From: Chitinophagaceae bacterium UBA4411
Lineage (GTDB): Bacteria > Bacteroidota > Bacteroidia > Chitinophagales > Chitinophagaceae
Direction of reading: 5' to 3'
Length of the DNA: 64,000 bases
Assembly: GCA_002400415.1 (NCBI GenBank)
Contig: DGQP01000016.1
Span: 1 to 64,000, forward strand
Both the position numbers and the translations under genes were made by a program. The notes under the pieces were generated by a model. It saw nothing but the letters and a program-made list of their open reading frames with translations. It ran no database searches and had not been told where the DNA came from. Below are positions 8,101 through 16,590 of the stretch, piece by piece (positions within the stretch are counted from its first letter, which is position 1; each line of letters opens with the position of its first letter).

Positions 8101-9735
8101 CAGCCTGCCCAGGTCATCATAGAGCATCTTTGTAATAATTGTAAGTTCTGCCGGGTTCATTGCGCCTGCTTTTTGTTGTTTCTGCACAGTTACCAACGGC
8201 TGGCCTGCCCAGCTGTACTGCGTTGTTACCACATCCAGACCGCCTGTGATATTAGTACTCTGCACCTGTATCACCCTGCCTTTTTCATCATAAATGCTGA
8301 CTGTATTTATATACTCTGATGTGCCTAATATCTTTGTCTGTGACCAGGTAGCGAGGCCTTTTACATTACTCGTTCCTGTTGGCATTTGCGGGTATGGCCA
8401 GTTGTTATTATCTGTATTCGCAAAATGGGTATTCCAGGTAATCAGGTAAGTGGAAGATAGCCCTGCCGGTAATCCTGTATAATCATCATAGTGAACTTTG
8501 GTTAGTATTTCATAGCCGGTAGTGGTTGTTGGATAACTGCTGCTGCCGTTAGCTGCTGTTAGATGACTGCTGAACGTGCCACTGTTATTCCATAAGCCCG
8601 TTTCAGCAGGCCGGTTGAGAACATCATATTTGGTGACCATCCAATTTACCGTACCAACTCTCATATTGGCATCCTGTGTCATCACCAGCCGGTCCCGTTG
8701 ATCATAGACCATATACACTTCCCCGGCACCGGGTACCTTTTTCATGATCATCCGGTTACGCTGATCATATTCATACCGGAAACATTGCTCATTCAGCAGT
8801 TCAGTTGTCAATACCCAGCCGTTACCGGTTAATATCTTTACGGCCTCAGGTTGTACCACACAGCGCAGGTTATTCAGGTCGTCATAAATATAATAAGTAC
8901 ATAACCAGTTGTCATGGCTCCGGCCTGTTCCGTCATCTGCCGTAGCGGTCAGCTGCACTTTTTTCATTATCACTTTGCCTTCCTTGTCCTTAAATTCTAT
9001 CACCTGCTTACTATGTTCATCCACGGTCACATTCTTATACAGTTCGCCTGCCGGGTATATACCTCCATTGATCGAGGTTTGTAATGCATAGCTGTCAAAC
9101 TCACCCATCGGATTAGTATTGTTTACCCCCCATATCTTCACATCATCGTTTGCTGTATTGATCCAGTATTTCATCTCCACTCCCCTGTTTGCACCTACCC
9201 AACTGACACCGGGTGCCATTGATTTATCAACCCTGTCTAAGGGAGATGCCTCAAAATTATTCTTACTGTAAAAAAAAGATTCTCCCTGGCTGCCATACTG
9301 GGCCGTCATGAAAGTTGCCTGCTGTACATAAGGATTAAATTTGAATGAACCATCACTGGCAGAACTGCCACTGGCCACAAAGGGAAGATATTTATATACT
9401 TCACGTCCATACTCGTCATACAAAACGGGACTCACCATATCTGAAGCCGTGCCACCCGTTTCTTTTGAACCCTGTTTGATCACGGTTTGAAAGGGCCGCC
9501 CGATGCCATCAAAGTATTGGGTAGCCATTTTCACATCGGCAAGTGGTCTCCCTATCAGTGCATTTGCATCCGTTACAGGTGCAGTCGCATCCCAGGTTCG
9601 GATAAAATTGATCCTGGTCGTGGCAGGATCATACGGGGCCGGTGCCTGTGACATACAAGGTTGGCCAGCCAGCACATATAATAATACCAAAGCAAAAGCC
9701 CCCGTTACCTTACTAAATAATAATTTATTGGTCAT
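5167..9735 (-). CDS. RHS repeat polymorphic toxin with DUF6443 N-terminus and metzincin-like peptidase tip
   Basis: 1,522 aa from ATG 9735; the open frame extends to 9921 but the Met at 9735 begins a clear signal peptide (ALVLLYVLAGQPCMSQA). Next comes a DUF6443 region (ALIGRPLADVKMATQYFDGI), then many RHS/YD repeats (YDEYGREV, YDQRDRLV, YDLNGN-like units), and the core end QIGRWFQVDPKVEKYPD / YVLNNPIKFIDPDG. The last roughly 200 aa are a separate domain with HEIMHMFGLSDRY (first His about residue 1439), the HExxHxxGxxD zinc signature of metzincins, and a likely Met-turn (NDIMAN) about 38 residues on. It is presumably exported and delivers a peptidase. A lipoprotein immunity candidate follows at 6 bp spacing. 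Known: RHS proteins form hollow barrels that encapsulate toxins. Inferred: peptidase activity and target. Confidence 0.88.
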   Translation of the reverse strand: MTNKLLFSKVTGAFALVLLYVLAGQPCMSQAPAPYDPATTRINFIRTWDATAPVTDANALIGRPLADVKMATQYFDGIGRPFQTVIKQGSKETGGTASDMVSPVLYDEYGREVYKYLPFVASGSSASDGSFKFNPYVQQATFMTAQYGSQGESFFYSKNNFEASPLDRVDKSMAPGVSWVGANRGVEMKYWINTANDDVKIWGVNNTNPMGEFDSYALQTSINGGIYPAGELYKNVTVDEHSKQVIEFKDKEGKVIMKKVQLTATADDGTGRSHDNWLCTYYIYDDLNNLRCVVQPEAVKILTGNGWVLTTELLNEQCFRYEYDQRNRMIMKKVPGAGEVYMVYDQRDRLVMTQDANMRVGTVNWMVTKYDVLNRPAETGLWNNSGTFSSHLTAANGSSSYPTTTTGYEILTKVHYDDYTGLPAGLSSTYLITWNTHFANTDNNNWPYPQMPTGTSNVKGLATWSQTKILGTSEYINTVSIYDEKGRVIQVQSTNITGGLDVVTTQYSWAGQPLVTVQKQQKAGAMNPAELTIITKMLYDDLGRLLSTKKTINSTVNGATVNKPEVEIATLAYDKLGQLKTKGIGKTKDINGNYTTNPLETLAYDYNIRGWVLGVNRDFLTEMTDADRYFGFELGYDKLTNKANRNFLAGSNNGEFNGNINGMIWKSKGDKIRRKYDFEYDAANRLLKGDFEQNDNGSSWGNSLVNYNIKMGDGADPNTAYDFNGNIKQMQQWGLKITGSVQIDNLKYTYITGSNKLKSVTDFNNDATTLLGDFRTATTHPQTAAKAALVPGSSQAQFDAVTDYSYDVNGNLNLDNNKAISSIVYNHLNLPQTITVTGKGGISYTYDAAGNKLKKTVYEPTGENYYKTTETTYLGGAVYESKIIFYRVSPFTGWIPDEFNYTDKLQFIGHEEGRIRFKEAVPGGSAAGYEYDYMLKDHLGNVRMLLTDEQKKDIYPVASLETAKINIEDNYYTIDPTKIELASNVGGLPAYTNDNGIGNNPPDAGFSASNSQRLYKLNSSVANNKTGLGITLKVMAGDRIDIFGKSYYNTNNTGGSGVNSSVPILDLLNGILAAPTGAASGGHTTATELNGVGNVTGPLGTFLGDPARDNPGYQYRPKAFINYIFFDEQFRMVPGGGGFSAVSNTPALKDHFSELQNKVAQKNGYVYIYVSNESPVNVFFDNLQVVHTRGAILEETHYYPFGLTMAGISSKALSFGNPENKYKYNGKEEQRKEFTDGSGLEWTDYGARMYDGQIGRWFQVDPKVEKYPDISPYCYVLNNPIKFIDPDGKDVKVGIDKENHTITLSSTIYVTGKDAAKHVLEMAMYFLANTDLFSGTYTDESGQEWSMGMNITFKEGTDDDVKRVEDAAKNGNPTGDNIMEFQDNSVRSNTKPYFRPAITEFDKDKGIYKVKEGSKLLGGHKSTMGANDPHSSSPSTGLHEIMHMFGLSDRYTDVTKSWKDGTIYTVSETHKGFKNDIMANSNCNPVSQVHWNNWGNYIMKNGIQSGSIINVIIDKNTDGTLK

Positions 9736-9778
9736 AGCGTCCTTTTCAGTCATTGATAAAAATTGTACCCATTTTCTT

Positions 9779-10321
9779 TTACAGCCGTAGCGTTTTTTGT
9801 ACAGCCTGGCTCCATATCCTTGTATGAGGGCGAAGCACTGCACAGAGTCGTCCGGAACTGCTAACGAAAAATTTGTATCCTTCTCCGTCAACATCAATAT
9901 CGAAGACTTCATTTTCTGCAACTGTGGTTAACCACCTGAATAAGGGATGTTGCTGGGAGGCGGAAGTTTTACGGGTATACATTCCCTCCGTCACGATAAT
10001 ATGATTACCCAGCTTATTCCTGTACCACTGCTTCAATTGTTCTTTTTGTGCCACCGTATACCCGTCTTCAAAGGCGGGCACCGCTATGACCGTCAGGTCA
10101 CCGGTATGCGCCTGTCCCAGCGTATCAAGGGAATAGAGTGCCGAATCTGCTGCAGCAGAAGGTTGCAGGGGCAGCGTAGTGATTAGTATTTTTTTCCCCT
10201 GGCAATTACTCAGCGGATAGGTTCCTCCTTCTATCCTTGTTACAGAATGATTATATATACCGGTGATCGCCGGCATCAACAGCAGCAGGATTGACACACT
10301 ATAAAAATAATTTATTCGCAT
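9779..10321 (-). CDS. Glutathione-peroxidase-fold protein without the catalytic cysteine motif
   Basis: 180 aa with an N-terminal signal/anchor helix (YSVSILLLLMPAITGI). The segment TYPLSNCQGKKILITTLP matches the start of the GPx/thioredoxin-like fold, and FRWLTTVAENEVFDIDVDG / YKFFVSSSGRLCAVL resembles its C-terminal half. Where active enzymes carry the NxASxCGxT loop, this protein has LPLQPSAAADS, so no peroxidatic Cys is visible. It is embedded between the two RHS genes (11 bp downstream of one, 43 bp upstream of the other), pointing to a chaperone or processing role in RHS export rather than peroxide detoxification. Fold assignment is moderately confident; function unknown. Confidence 0.5.
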   Translation of the reverse strand: MRINYFYSVSILLLLMPAITGIYNHSVTRIEGGTYPLSNCQGKKILITTLPLQPSAAADSALYSLDTLGQAHTGDLTVIAVPAFEDGYTVAQKEQLKQWYRNKLGNHIIVTEGMYTRKTSASQQHPLFRWLTTVAENEVFDIDVDGEGYKFFVSSSGRLCAVLRPHTRIWSQAVQKTLRL

Positions 10322-10331
10322 GATTCATTGT

Positions 10332-13300
10332 TTAAAAATCAAAGTCAATTATAACCGTATTACAGGATGAAATGGTCACAGCCACATTACTGAATGTGGC
10401 AGAATTGCCCGATTGGTTTGAGCATCCTGTCCCAAACAACCAGAACGCCCAATTGCCCGGTTTGGAAATAGTTAATGTATAGCTACCGACAGGGATAGTT
10501 CCCAGTGTTCCGCTACCCGAACCTGCCGGTACATTGAATGTATAAGATTGGCTGGTACTGATATTCGTATATACAGCCACAAAACCACTAACAGAAGTAA
10601 AATTCTGATACCCGATTGTTGCAGTTACAGGAAGCGGGCAGGCAGTCGTATTCTGCACTGTTTGCACCCAGCGGGTAGTATTATAAGTTGGACTACAGGG
10701 ATTCATATCCTTTTGCTCCTGTTCCTGGTAACCGGTATTTTGCCCGGCACTTAACTGGCAGCGCAAAGCTGTTGCTGTATTTTGCCAATCCGCAGGTGAT
10801 GCGGTACAACTGGTATTGGTCAGATCATCCATCCAATAAACCTGGTTAAAAGTCGGGCTCTGAGGGTTAACATCAATATACCCCTTTTGGAATACATTGG
10901 TGACATAATTGCTGTTGGAGGGGCAGGGCTTGCAGCGGGTTTGCCCGTTTAATTGCAGAGAAGGATCACTTTCAAGCTGGCAATCCCCGGCTTCTCCGGA
11001 GAATGTATAACATATCTTCTTCAGAATTTTTCTGTCCTGGTCCCTGATCATAACAAGGCGCCCGCGCAGATCATATTCATAATAGATGATCCGGTTATTG
11101 GAACTGCACTGACTGGTAATACCAACCAATGCCTCGTACGTGTAGGTTGTCATAAAGGCACCCTGCGGGTACAGCCGCACTTCATCAATTACACCTGAGC
11201 CACTGATGCTAACCGATGTAACCCCGGTAACCGTATGCTGATAATATCGCCAGTCACCCGCAAGTGTTCCTGCAATTACTGAACTACTGCCACTAACATT
11301 ATACTGACCGTTCTTACTCCAGTAAGAAACAATATAGGTACCTGCCGGCACAGTGTTAACCAGGCTGAGTGTTGCAGATGGACCCAAGCTATATCTTTTT
11401 TGGCCCGTAATCGCGGAGTAATCGGTCATAACAGCTGCTGGTGAAAAATTCCAGCCACCGTTTCCATCCGCTTCAAAAGATGTATAGGCTACCGAAAGAT
11501 TATCTGCATTGACCACCTGTGCCACATTGAAAAGTCCTTTATGATTCCACAGGTAGCTAAGCTTATGATTACCGGGTTTATTTGCCTCCGTGATCATTCC
11601 TTTTGAATTGTACTTCGTAATAGAAAGAATGTCCAGCTCTGTATTAGGCAGTTCCTGCTGGTTGATCATTTTCTGGCTGGCGACCTTGTATATTAAGCCA
11701 TTAAACTCAGCATAGTTTCGTTTATTAACCGAAAGCAGGGTATTATTTTTCAATACCTTTTCCGTAACAACAGGTGTTAGAATATTCTTTGTACTGACCA
11801 TTGTTGAATAAGGTGATTGAGCTATGAAATCTTCAGGGTATTCATATTGATACTTCAACACTGAACCATCACTTTGAGTTACGGTCTTTTGCGTCAGCAA
11901 AGGATTAGTATTCGATTTATAAGTGTAAGTAGTAGTAGTTATTATGGGAACGGATAATCCATTTCCATAATTTTTGACAATCTCAGAGCTTACAAGATTA
12001 TGGTAATAATAAAGTGCATAGGAGTGTACAACACCCACCAAAAAAGTGCAGGGTTGAGCTTCTGCTCCAACTCTCAGGTTATGGGGGACAAATACACCCA
12101 ATGTCCGGGCTGCGTCCCGCTGGGGATCTGTATTATAAGTATATTCTGTTTCAAGAACGGGCGTATTAGAAGATGAATAGATCGTTTTCCTTTTAAGTTT
12201 GCCTCTTTCATCTTCCCTGCTTGAATATTTGAACAGCCTTTTTAACTGGTTATTAAAATTAGACAATGGAGCTGACAGGTCATTTGTAATTTTATAAGAA
12301 TCACTACCCAGGTCATAAGTATCAGGATTTGTTTCATGGTTGGTAAACACGTATTTGGAAAACCCCTCACTATTAATTTCCACGACCTCCTTGTAACCAA
12401 TATGAGGTGCCCCATAGGAAGAAGCTCCTGAAATATTATTATCAGTAATGATCCGCTGAACATTACTGGAAATTGCATCAAAAAAATCGGTTTTGTAAAT
12501 TTCATTTTTTACAAGCAATCCACTTGAACCGCCATTTGTTCCCTGTTCATAATTAAGCAGGTACTTGTAGGTGGTGGTAGTCCCCGGTGTATTTTTAATT
12601 TCTTTAATGCGCAGGCCGCCCGCTATACCGGTTGCATTTTCCCATACCGGTACAATCCCGGAACTCACCTTTCGCTTCAATATCTTTCCATACTCATGGT
12701 TCTCAAAAGTAAACTCAGTTTTGCCCCCTGTAGGATAGGAGATGGATTTCAGCATTCCATCGGTTGCAACATTAGCATAGGCTCTCCTGTCCCTGCCCGG
12801 CGACTGAAGATCTGTCTCAAATTCACCGATTGGTCCAAAAGGGACACCAGGATCTCCCACCAGGTCAGTGTTATTCTGCCCGTTATAATAACCCCACAGA
12901 TCAGTTCCTAATGTATAGGGCGCAGGCAGATTATCATTATTGGTATAAGCAAAATTGTAGGTTAGCCCATTATTAACGACATTATCAAGAAACAGCCTGT
13001 ATGTTGAAGAGCCGGGCTTATATACATAATTCAGTAAGAGTTGCTTCGAATTTGCAAATGGCTGATAGCCTTGCGGAATGCCACCTCCGTTAAAGACATC
13101 CGATACGTCAATTTTATAAAGCCGTTGGGTAAAATAATTTGAATTCCTGTTTACATTGCCAAATACCAGATTGCCTGTTATTGGATTGATTGCATAGCCA
13201 TTGATTGTTCCATCATAGAATTTATTGACCTGGTCCTTTTCCGTATAAAAGAATTTAACCTTTTGTAATTCAGTTTCAATTTCCTCCAGGTAACAATGTT

Positions 13301-14447
13301 TTACCAGGGCCTTGGCTGTCAATACTGTATTGTTATTTGAGGTAATGCTGCCGCCAACTTTCTCGTATGTTCTTCGCTGACTGGCAAATATTTTTACCTC
13401 CAAAAAGCCTCCAGGGGTATTATTGATTGGACCAGATTCACTATTGGTAAACAGATTCCCGATGACAGTCGCATCGTCTGCTGAATACGATTTATACTTA
13501 AAATTGATGATCACCCCCTCCGGCGTTTTTACTTTCGTCAGGTACCATGCATTAATTACTCCTGAAGTTGCTGATACCCCCCTGTCAAAAGGACTGGTAT
13601 AAGAGAACTGCACTTCGAGTTCCTTGAACTTTCCGCCGAACGTAAATTCATAACCATCATCAGAGGTCATTTTTATCACACTGATGGTATTATTTTCCAA
13701 AGACCCAACTGTAACATTGGGAGAAAATCCAAGAATGCTTTGAAAATCATAAATAGGCGCCATGCCAGATAAATCAACCTTGTAACGCCTGTCTGCACTC
13801 ACCTGCACCTGACCATTATTATCCATGAAGAATTTCCCGGAATGACCCAGGAAATTAAAAGCGAAAATATCCGGCTGATACTCATAGTCTAAATTAAATG
13901 TAGGGTTATAGCATATACTATGAATGGTAGGTGCGCCGGAAGGACAACAGAAGGAAGAAGATAAAGTGCTGGAAGAAGGCAGGAATCCTATTGTCCGGAT
14001 AAACTCAGCCGAGTAATTCGGTTTCTGAGCATGGATACGGGCATAGATATATCCCTTATCATTGCCGAATGGATCGGAAACGAGATCATAGGAATCATCC
14101 GCCCGGCCATTTACAGTCCTCGTGATGGCACCACCGGCAACCAAATTCCAGTTTGTACCCACCACGCTGGCATTTCTATTAGGAATGAAACCGCTGGCAT
14201 CATAAGAAAGTGCAATAGGGATATTCACACCATTCTCACTAATCTGGTGAAAGGGGATCGAAATATTAGGGCTCCCCGTATAAAGATTTACATCATACAT
14301 CCCATATTTTCCCAAGGAGGCAGCTTCAGGCGACATGATGTTTGGAAGATCCTTGTTAACCGGCATTGCGTTCTGGCCTAACAAAGTAACCGGCATCAGC
14401 ATAATAATGTAAAGCAGTAATCGCTTTGCTTTTTTCAGACACTTCAT
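10332..14447 (-). CDS. Large RHS-repeat secreted/surface protein
   Basis: 1,371 aa. Signal peptide (LLLYIIMLMPVTLLGQ), then the conserved start of Bacteroidota RHS proteins (SPEAASLGKYGMYDVNLYTG; PNISIPFHQI...IALSYDASG). A long YD-like beta region follows (YEYDLRGRLVMIRDQDRK). Near the C-terminus are at least two Cys-containing repeats of about 45 aa (KGYIDVNPQSPTFNQVYW; EQKDMNPCSPTYNTTRW), then a beta-sandwich-like end (GTIPVGSYTLTISKPG). It has no recognisable toxin tip. It stands upstream of the GPx-like gene and the toxin-bearing RHS gene, 12 bp after the beta-barrel gene, so it may be a structural partner or carrier in the same export system. The exact role is unknown. Confidence 0.78.
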   Translation of the reverse strand: MKCLKKAKRLLLYIIMLMPVTLLGQNAMPVNKDLPNIMSPEAASLGKYGMYDVNLYTGSPNISIPFHQISENGVNIPIALSYDASGFIPNRNASVVGTNWNLVAGGAITRTVNGRADDSYDLVSDPFGNDKGYIYARIHAQKPNYSAEFIRTIGFLPSSSTLSSSFCCPSGAPTIHSICYNPTFNLDYEYQPDIFAFNFLGHSGKFFMDNNGQVQVSADRRYKVDLSGMAPIYDFQSILGFSPNVTVGSLENNTISVIKMTSDDGYEFTFGGKFKELEVQFSYTSPFDRGVSATSGVINAWYLTKVKTPEGVIINFKYKSYSADDATVIGNLFTNSESGPINNTPGGFLEVKIFASQRRTYEKVGGSITSNNNTVLTAKALVKHCYLEEIETELQKVKFFYTEKDQVNKFYDGTINGYAINPITGNLVFGNVNRNSNYFTQRLYKIDVSDVFNGGGIPQGYQPFANSKQLLLNYVYKPGSSTYRLFLDNVVNNGLTYNFAYTNNDNLPAPYTLGTDLWGYYNGQNNTDLVGDPGVPFGPIGEFETDLQSPGRDRRAYANVATDGMLKSISYPTGGKTEFTFENHEYGKILKRKVSSGIVPVWENATGIAGGLRIKEIKNTPGTTTTYKYLLNYEQGTNGGSSGLLVKNEIYKTDFFDAISSNVQRIITDNNISGASSYGAPHIGYKEVVEINSEGFSKYVFTNHETNPDTYDLGSDSYKITNDLSAPLSNFNNQLKRLFKYSSREDERGKLKRKTIYSSSNTPVLETEYTYNTDPQRDAARTLGVFVPHNLRVGAEAQPCTFLVGVVHSYALYYYHNLVSSEIVKNYGNGLSVPIITTTTYTYKSNTNPLLTQKTVTQSDGSVLKYQYEYPEDFIAQSPYSTMVSTKNILTPVVTEKVLKNNTLLSVNKRNYAEFNGLIYKVASQKMINQQELPNTELDILSITKYNSKGMITEANKPGNHKLSYLWNHKGLFNVAQVVNADNLSVAYTSFEADGNGGWNFSPAAVMTDYSAITGQKRYSLGPSATLSLVNTVPAGTYIVSYWSKNGQYNVSGSSSVIAGTLAGDWRYYQHTVTGVTSVSISGSGVIDEVRLYPQGAFMTTYTYEALVGITSQCSSNNRIIYYEYDLRGRLVMIRDQDRKILKKICYTFSGEAGDCQLESDPSLQLNGQTRCKPCPSNSNYVTNVFQKGYIDVNPQSPTFNQVYWMDDLTNTSCTASPADWQNTATALRCQLSAGQNTGYQEQEQKDMNPCSPTYNTTRWVQTVQNTTACPLPVTATIGYQNFTSVSGFVAVYTNISTSQSYTFNVPAGSGSGTLGTIPVGSYTLTISKPGNWAFWLFGTGCSNQSGNSATFSNVAVTISSCNTVIIDFDF

Positions 14448-14459
14448 TCTAGTAATAAT

Positions 14460-15893
14460 TTAAAAATTATATCCAACCCTGAAAACCACCGGCTGCGTCA
14501 CCGGCACCTGCTCATAACTCAAAAAATCCCAGAGTAACTGCAACTTGGTCTTCTTAAAAAATTTGGTCTTTAGCGATATCACCTTGCTCAGTCCTACTAA
14601 CCCGCTTCTTTGCCATGCGGAATAACTTTGTAATTGCGATATCGAATTGATCGCTGATTTGTAATTCATTTCATAACCACCACTGATCCAGAAACTACCC
14701 TTGATCTTGTAATCGAGATAGCTTCTTAATCCCACGCCCTGCGAGCTGATCCGGATATGATTGAATCCACTACCCCAGCCCATTTTAAAACTGCTGCCAA
14801 TACCGATAATAGATTTGTCGTTGAGTTTATAGCCGATACTCAAACCAATATCACTGGTGACCGGGAAAAAGGCGTTGGCTCTCTGGGATTGAATATTCGT
14901 ACCGTATTCCAATCGCCGGAGAAATGATTTTGTCTTTTGATTATTCGGCTTAAAGTCAGGCAGCTCCGCATCACTGCTGCCGCCACCCATCTTCATCACC
15001 TTATCTTTGAGTTGATTGAGCTGACTTTGTGCATCCTGGATATTCTGGCGGAACTGTGCCTGTGCATTGGGGCCACCCGAAGCGATCTGCTGCTGGATCA
15101 GGTTGTTGACCTGTGCCCTTGTCTGGAGTCCGGCGAGACTCACCTGTGCTGAAGGATCATTGGGATCACCCGGCAACCGGAACAGCGAAGCCAGCTGCGA
15201 GTTTTTCCGCATAAAGTCTTTGAAGAGTTTTGTTTTACTCAGGAGTTCAATGGCCTTCTTCTCCGCTTTCTTTGAATCCTTCAGGATTTCCTTATACTCG
15301 TTCACCTGCTGGGCATAGTAATAGACTTCCTTGTTCAGCTTCTTTAGTTCCTTCGCAAAGCCAAATTTGCTGAGCTGATCTTTTAAGTATTGCTTTCTTT
15401 CCTTGATAAACTGTTTGATCGCTTCTGCCTGCTGGAATTTGTCTTTCAGTCCATCCACGTTTGTCATCGCCGCTTTTAATTTGGCAGCGGCTTCTTTTCC
15501 TTTTGCCAGGAGTTCAGGATTGTTTTGCAGGAATTTGAGTGAAGTGATTAATGTATCTAATTTCGGGATGTATTGTCCCGCTGTACCGCCTTTGAGTTTT
15601 TCTTCCAGTCCCCTGTATTTTGCCGCAGCATTTTCAAATAGTTCCTTCGCGGCTGATGAATCGATTTTCATCAGCTTAGCTCTCATCTTTGCTTCCTGCT
15701 TCTGAAATTTCGCCAGAACCCGTTCCGATTTTTTGTCCAGCTTATTGCTGAGTTTTGCGGCCTGAGTTCCGGCCTTGTCAACATATTGCAGTGAAATTTT
15801 TTGTTGTAGTGTATCAGCTTCCTGGCTATACAGGACCGCACAGGTGAGGAGTGAGAGACCCGTACACAAAAAATAGTACAAGGTGAATTTCAT
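14460..15893 (-). CDS. Coiled-coil outer-membrane beta-barrel protein, first gene of the RHS operon
   Basis: 477 aa from the ATG at 15893 (MKFTLYYFLCTGLSL); a longer start at 15917 would place the promoter -7 element inside the gene. After the signal peptide come about 250 residues of Lys/Ala-rich helix (KKSERVLAKFQKQEAKMRAK; AKELKKLNKEVYYYAQQ), probably a periplasmic coiled coil. A roughly 150-aa C-terminal barrel with alternating hydrophobics follows (IGLSIGYKLNDKSIIGIG), ending in FRVGYNF with a terminal Phe typical of outer-membrane insertion. It heads the operon with the two RHS proteins. This suggests an outer-membrane export or display component, but no homologous secretion protein was recognised. 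Confidence 0.65.
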   Translation of the reverse strand: MKFTLYYFLCTGLSLLTCAVLYSQEADTLQQKISLQYVDKAGTQAAKLSNKLDKKSERVLAKFQKQEAKMRAKLMKIDSSAAKELFENAAAKYRGLEEKLKGGTAGQYIPKLDTLITSLKFLQNNPELLAKGKEAAAKLKAAMTNVDGLKDKFQQAEAIKQFIKERKQYLKDQLSKFGFAKELKKLNKEVYYYAQQVNEYKEILKDSKKAEKKAIELLSKTKLFKDFMRKNSQLASLFRLPGDPNDPSAQVSLAGLQTRAQVNNLIQQQIASGGPNAQAQFRQNIQDAQSQLNQLKDKVMKMGGGSSDAELPDFKPNNQKTKSFLRRLEYGTNIQSQRANAFFPVTSDIGLSIGYKLNDKSIIGIGSSFKMGWGSGFNHIRISSQGVGLRSYLDYKIKGSFWISGGYEMNYKSAINSISQLQSYSAWQRSGLVGLSKVISLKTKFFKKTKLQLLWDFLSYEQVPVTQPVVFRVGYNF

Positions 15894-15914
15894 AAGCAAT
15901 GGCAAATGGTTTGA

Positions 15915-15946
15915 CAAAAGTACCCGCTAACACTGCTGCTAAACAA
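15915..15946 (-). promoter_or_regulatory. Promoter of the RHS operon
   Basis: On the minus strand, TTG (15946-15944) is followed after 21 bp by TACTTTTG (15922-15915), a full match to the Bacteroidota -7 consensus TAnnTTTG. Transcription would start near 15908, about 15 nt before ATG 15893. This also supports choosing 15893 as the start. Confidence 0.6.
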
Positions 15947-15967
15947 GTTTTCAACCAGCTTCTTTGT

Positions 15968-16017
15968 AACTGAGTCTTATTCCACCACAACTGAGTTGAA
16001 ATGAAGTATAACTGAGT
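15968..16017 (-). promoter_or_regulatory. Three AACTGAGT direct repeats at 21-bp pitch upstream of the RHS operon
   Basis: AACTGAGT occurs at 15968-15975, 15989-15996 and 16010-16017, identical each time with exactly 13 bp between copies. On the RHS-coding strand this reads ACTCAGTT-N13-ACTCAGTT-N13-ACTCAGTT, about 60-110 bp upstream of the predicted transcription start. Two-turn spacing of direct repeats is the pattern of LytTR-type response regulators; the regulator itself is not in the window. Confidence 0.6.
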
Positions 16018-16088
16018 AAAAAGAATCGTTTTGATTTTTCATGTTGCCAAAAGAACAATTTATAAGATCACGGGAATATGATTTTTAG

Positions 16089-16134
16089 AAATACCGTGAA
16101 AATAATATGAGCTCATATTATTTTCACGGTATTT
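16089..16134. repeat. 46-bp perfect palindrome
   Basis: The 42 bases 16091-16132 are their own reverse complement, centred on GAGCTC (half-site ATACCGTGAAAATAATATGA), and pairing extends 2 bp further on each side. An outer half-site (ACGGTATTT) recurs at 16148-16156. It lies between the RHS promoter region and a degraded repeat. It could form a cruciform, be a strong hairpin terminator on the + strand (T-run follows), or be the footprint of a mobile element; the sequence does not decide. The rest of 15894-16476 shows no gene. Confidence 0.8.
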
Positions 16135-16323
16135 TTTCCCTTTTTTTACGGTATTTATGTTTTCCTGATTTTTGAATTATAATTTCACCTATACGTATTC
16201 ACTACCTGAGAAGCAGGCTGCTAAAAATTCCGGCACTGATGATATCCATATTCTTTCACTTTTCTGCTGCTCTTATCTTGTATCCACCTTCACTCATCCC
16301 TTTTTTACAAAAATTACTGGCTT

Positions 16324-16423
16324 GACGGCTTTTTGCAAAGCCGGTGGTTAGACTATGTCTAACCACAACAACCCTATCATTTATATTTTTCTGATTGAGA
16401 TGGAAGACTCAGGACAACCGAGT
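16324..16423. repeat. Diverged relative of the RHS cassette-boundary repeat, copy D
   Basis: Same layout as the right half of copies A-C but with entirely different stems: GAC, palindrome 1 GGCTTT ttgc AAAGCC (16327-16342), GGT, palindrome 2 GGTTAGAC tat GTCTAACC (16346-16364), then ACAACAACCCTA and, after a similar distance, ACTCAGGACAACCGAG. Both stems pair perfectly. It lies just right of an RHS coding relic, as the other copies do beside tips. Confidence 0.65.
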
Positions 16424-16476
16424 TAGTAGGTATATAATGCTTTAGATTAGGATAATTTTTAAGATCCCTATCTCCC

Positions 16477-16552
16477 GTTATCATTAGTATATGCAGGAAG
16501 GCCGCCCACATTAGATGCTAATTCAATTTTCGACGGATCAATCGTATAGTAA
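16477..16552 (-). pseudogene. RHS coding relic
   Basis: About 25 codons on the minus strand, YTIDPSKIELASNVGGLPAY then TNDNG, match residues of the RHS protein at 5167-9735 (same segment encoded near 6760-6822, YTIDPTKIELASN). There is no open frame around it. It is a footprint of another displaced RHS fragment, between repeat D and a DUF4238 relic. Confidence 0.7.
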
Positions 16553-16590
16553 ATTTACAGCATTGCCGGTTGGACGGTGTGCCCAGAGGC

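Noticed and set aside
9779..10321. Active glutathione peroxidase
   Set aside because: The CGxT catalytic loop is replaced by LPLQPSAAADS and a signal/anchor helix is present.
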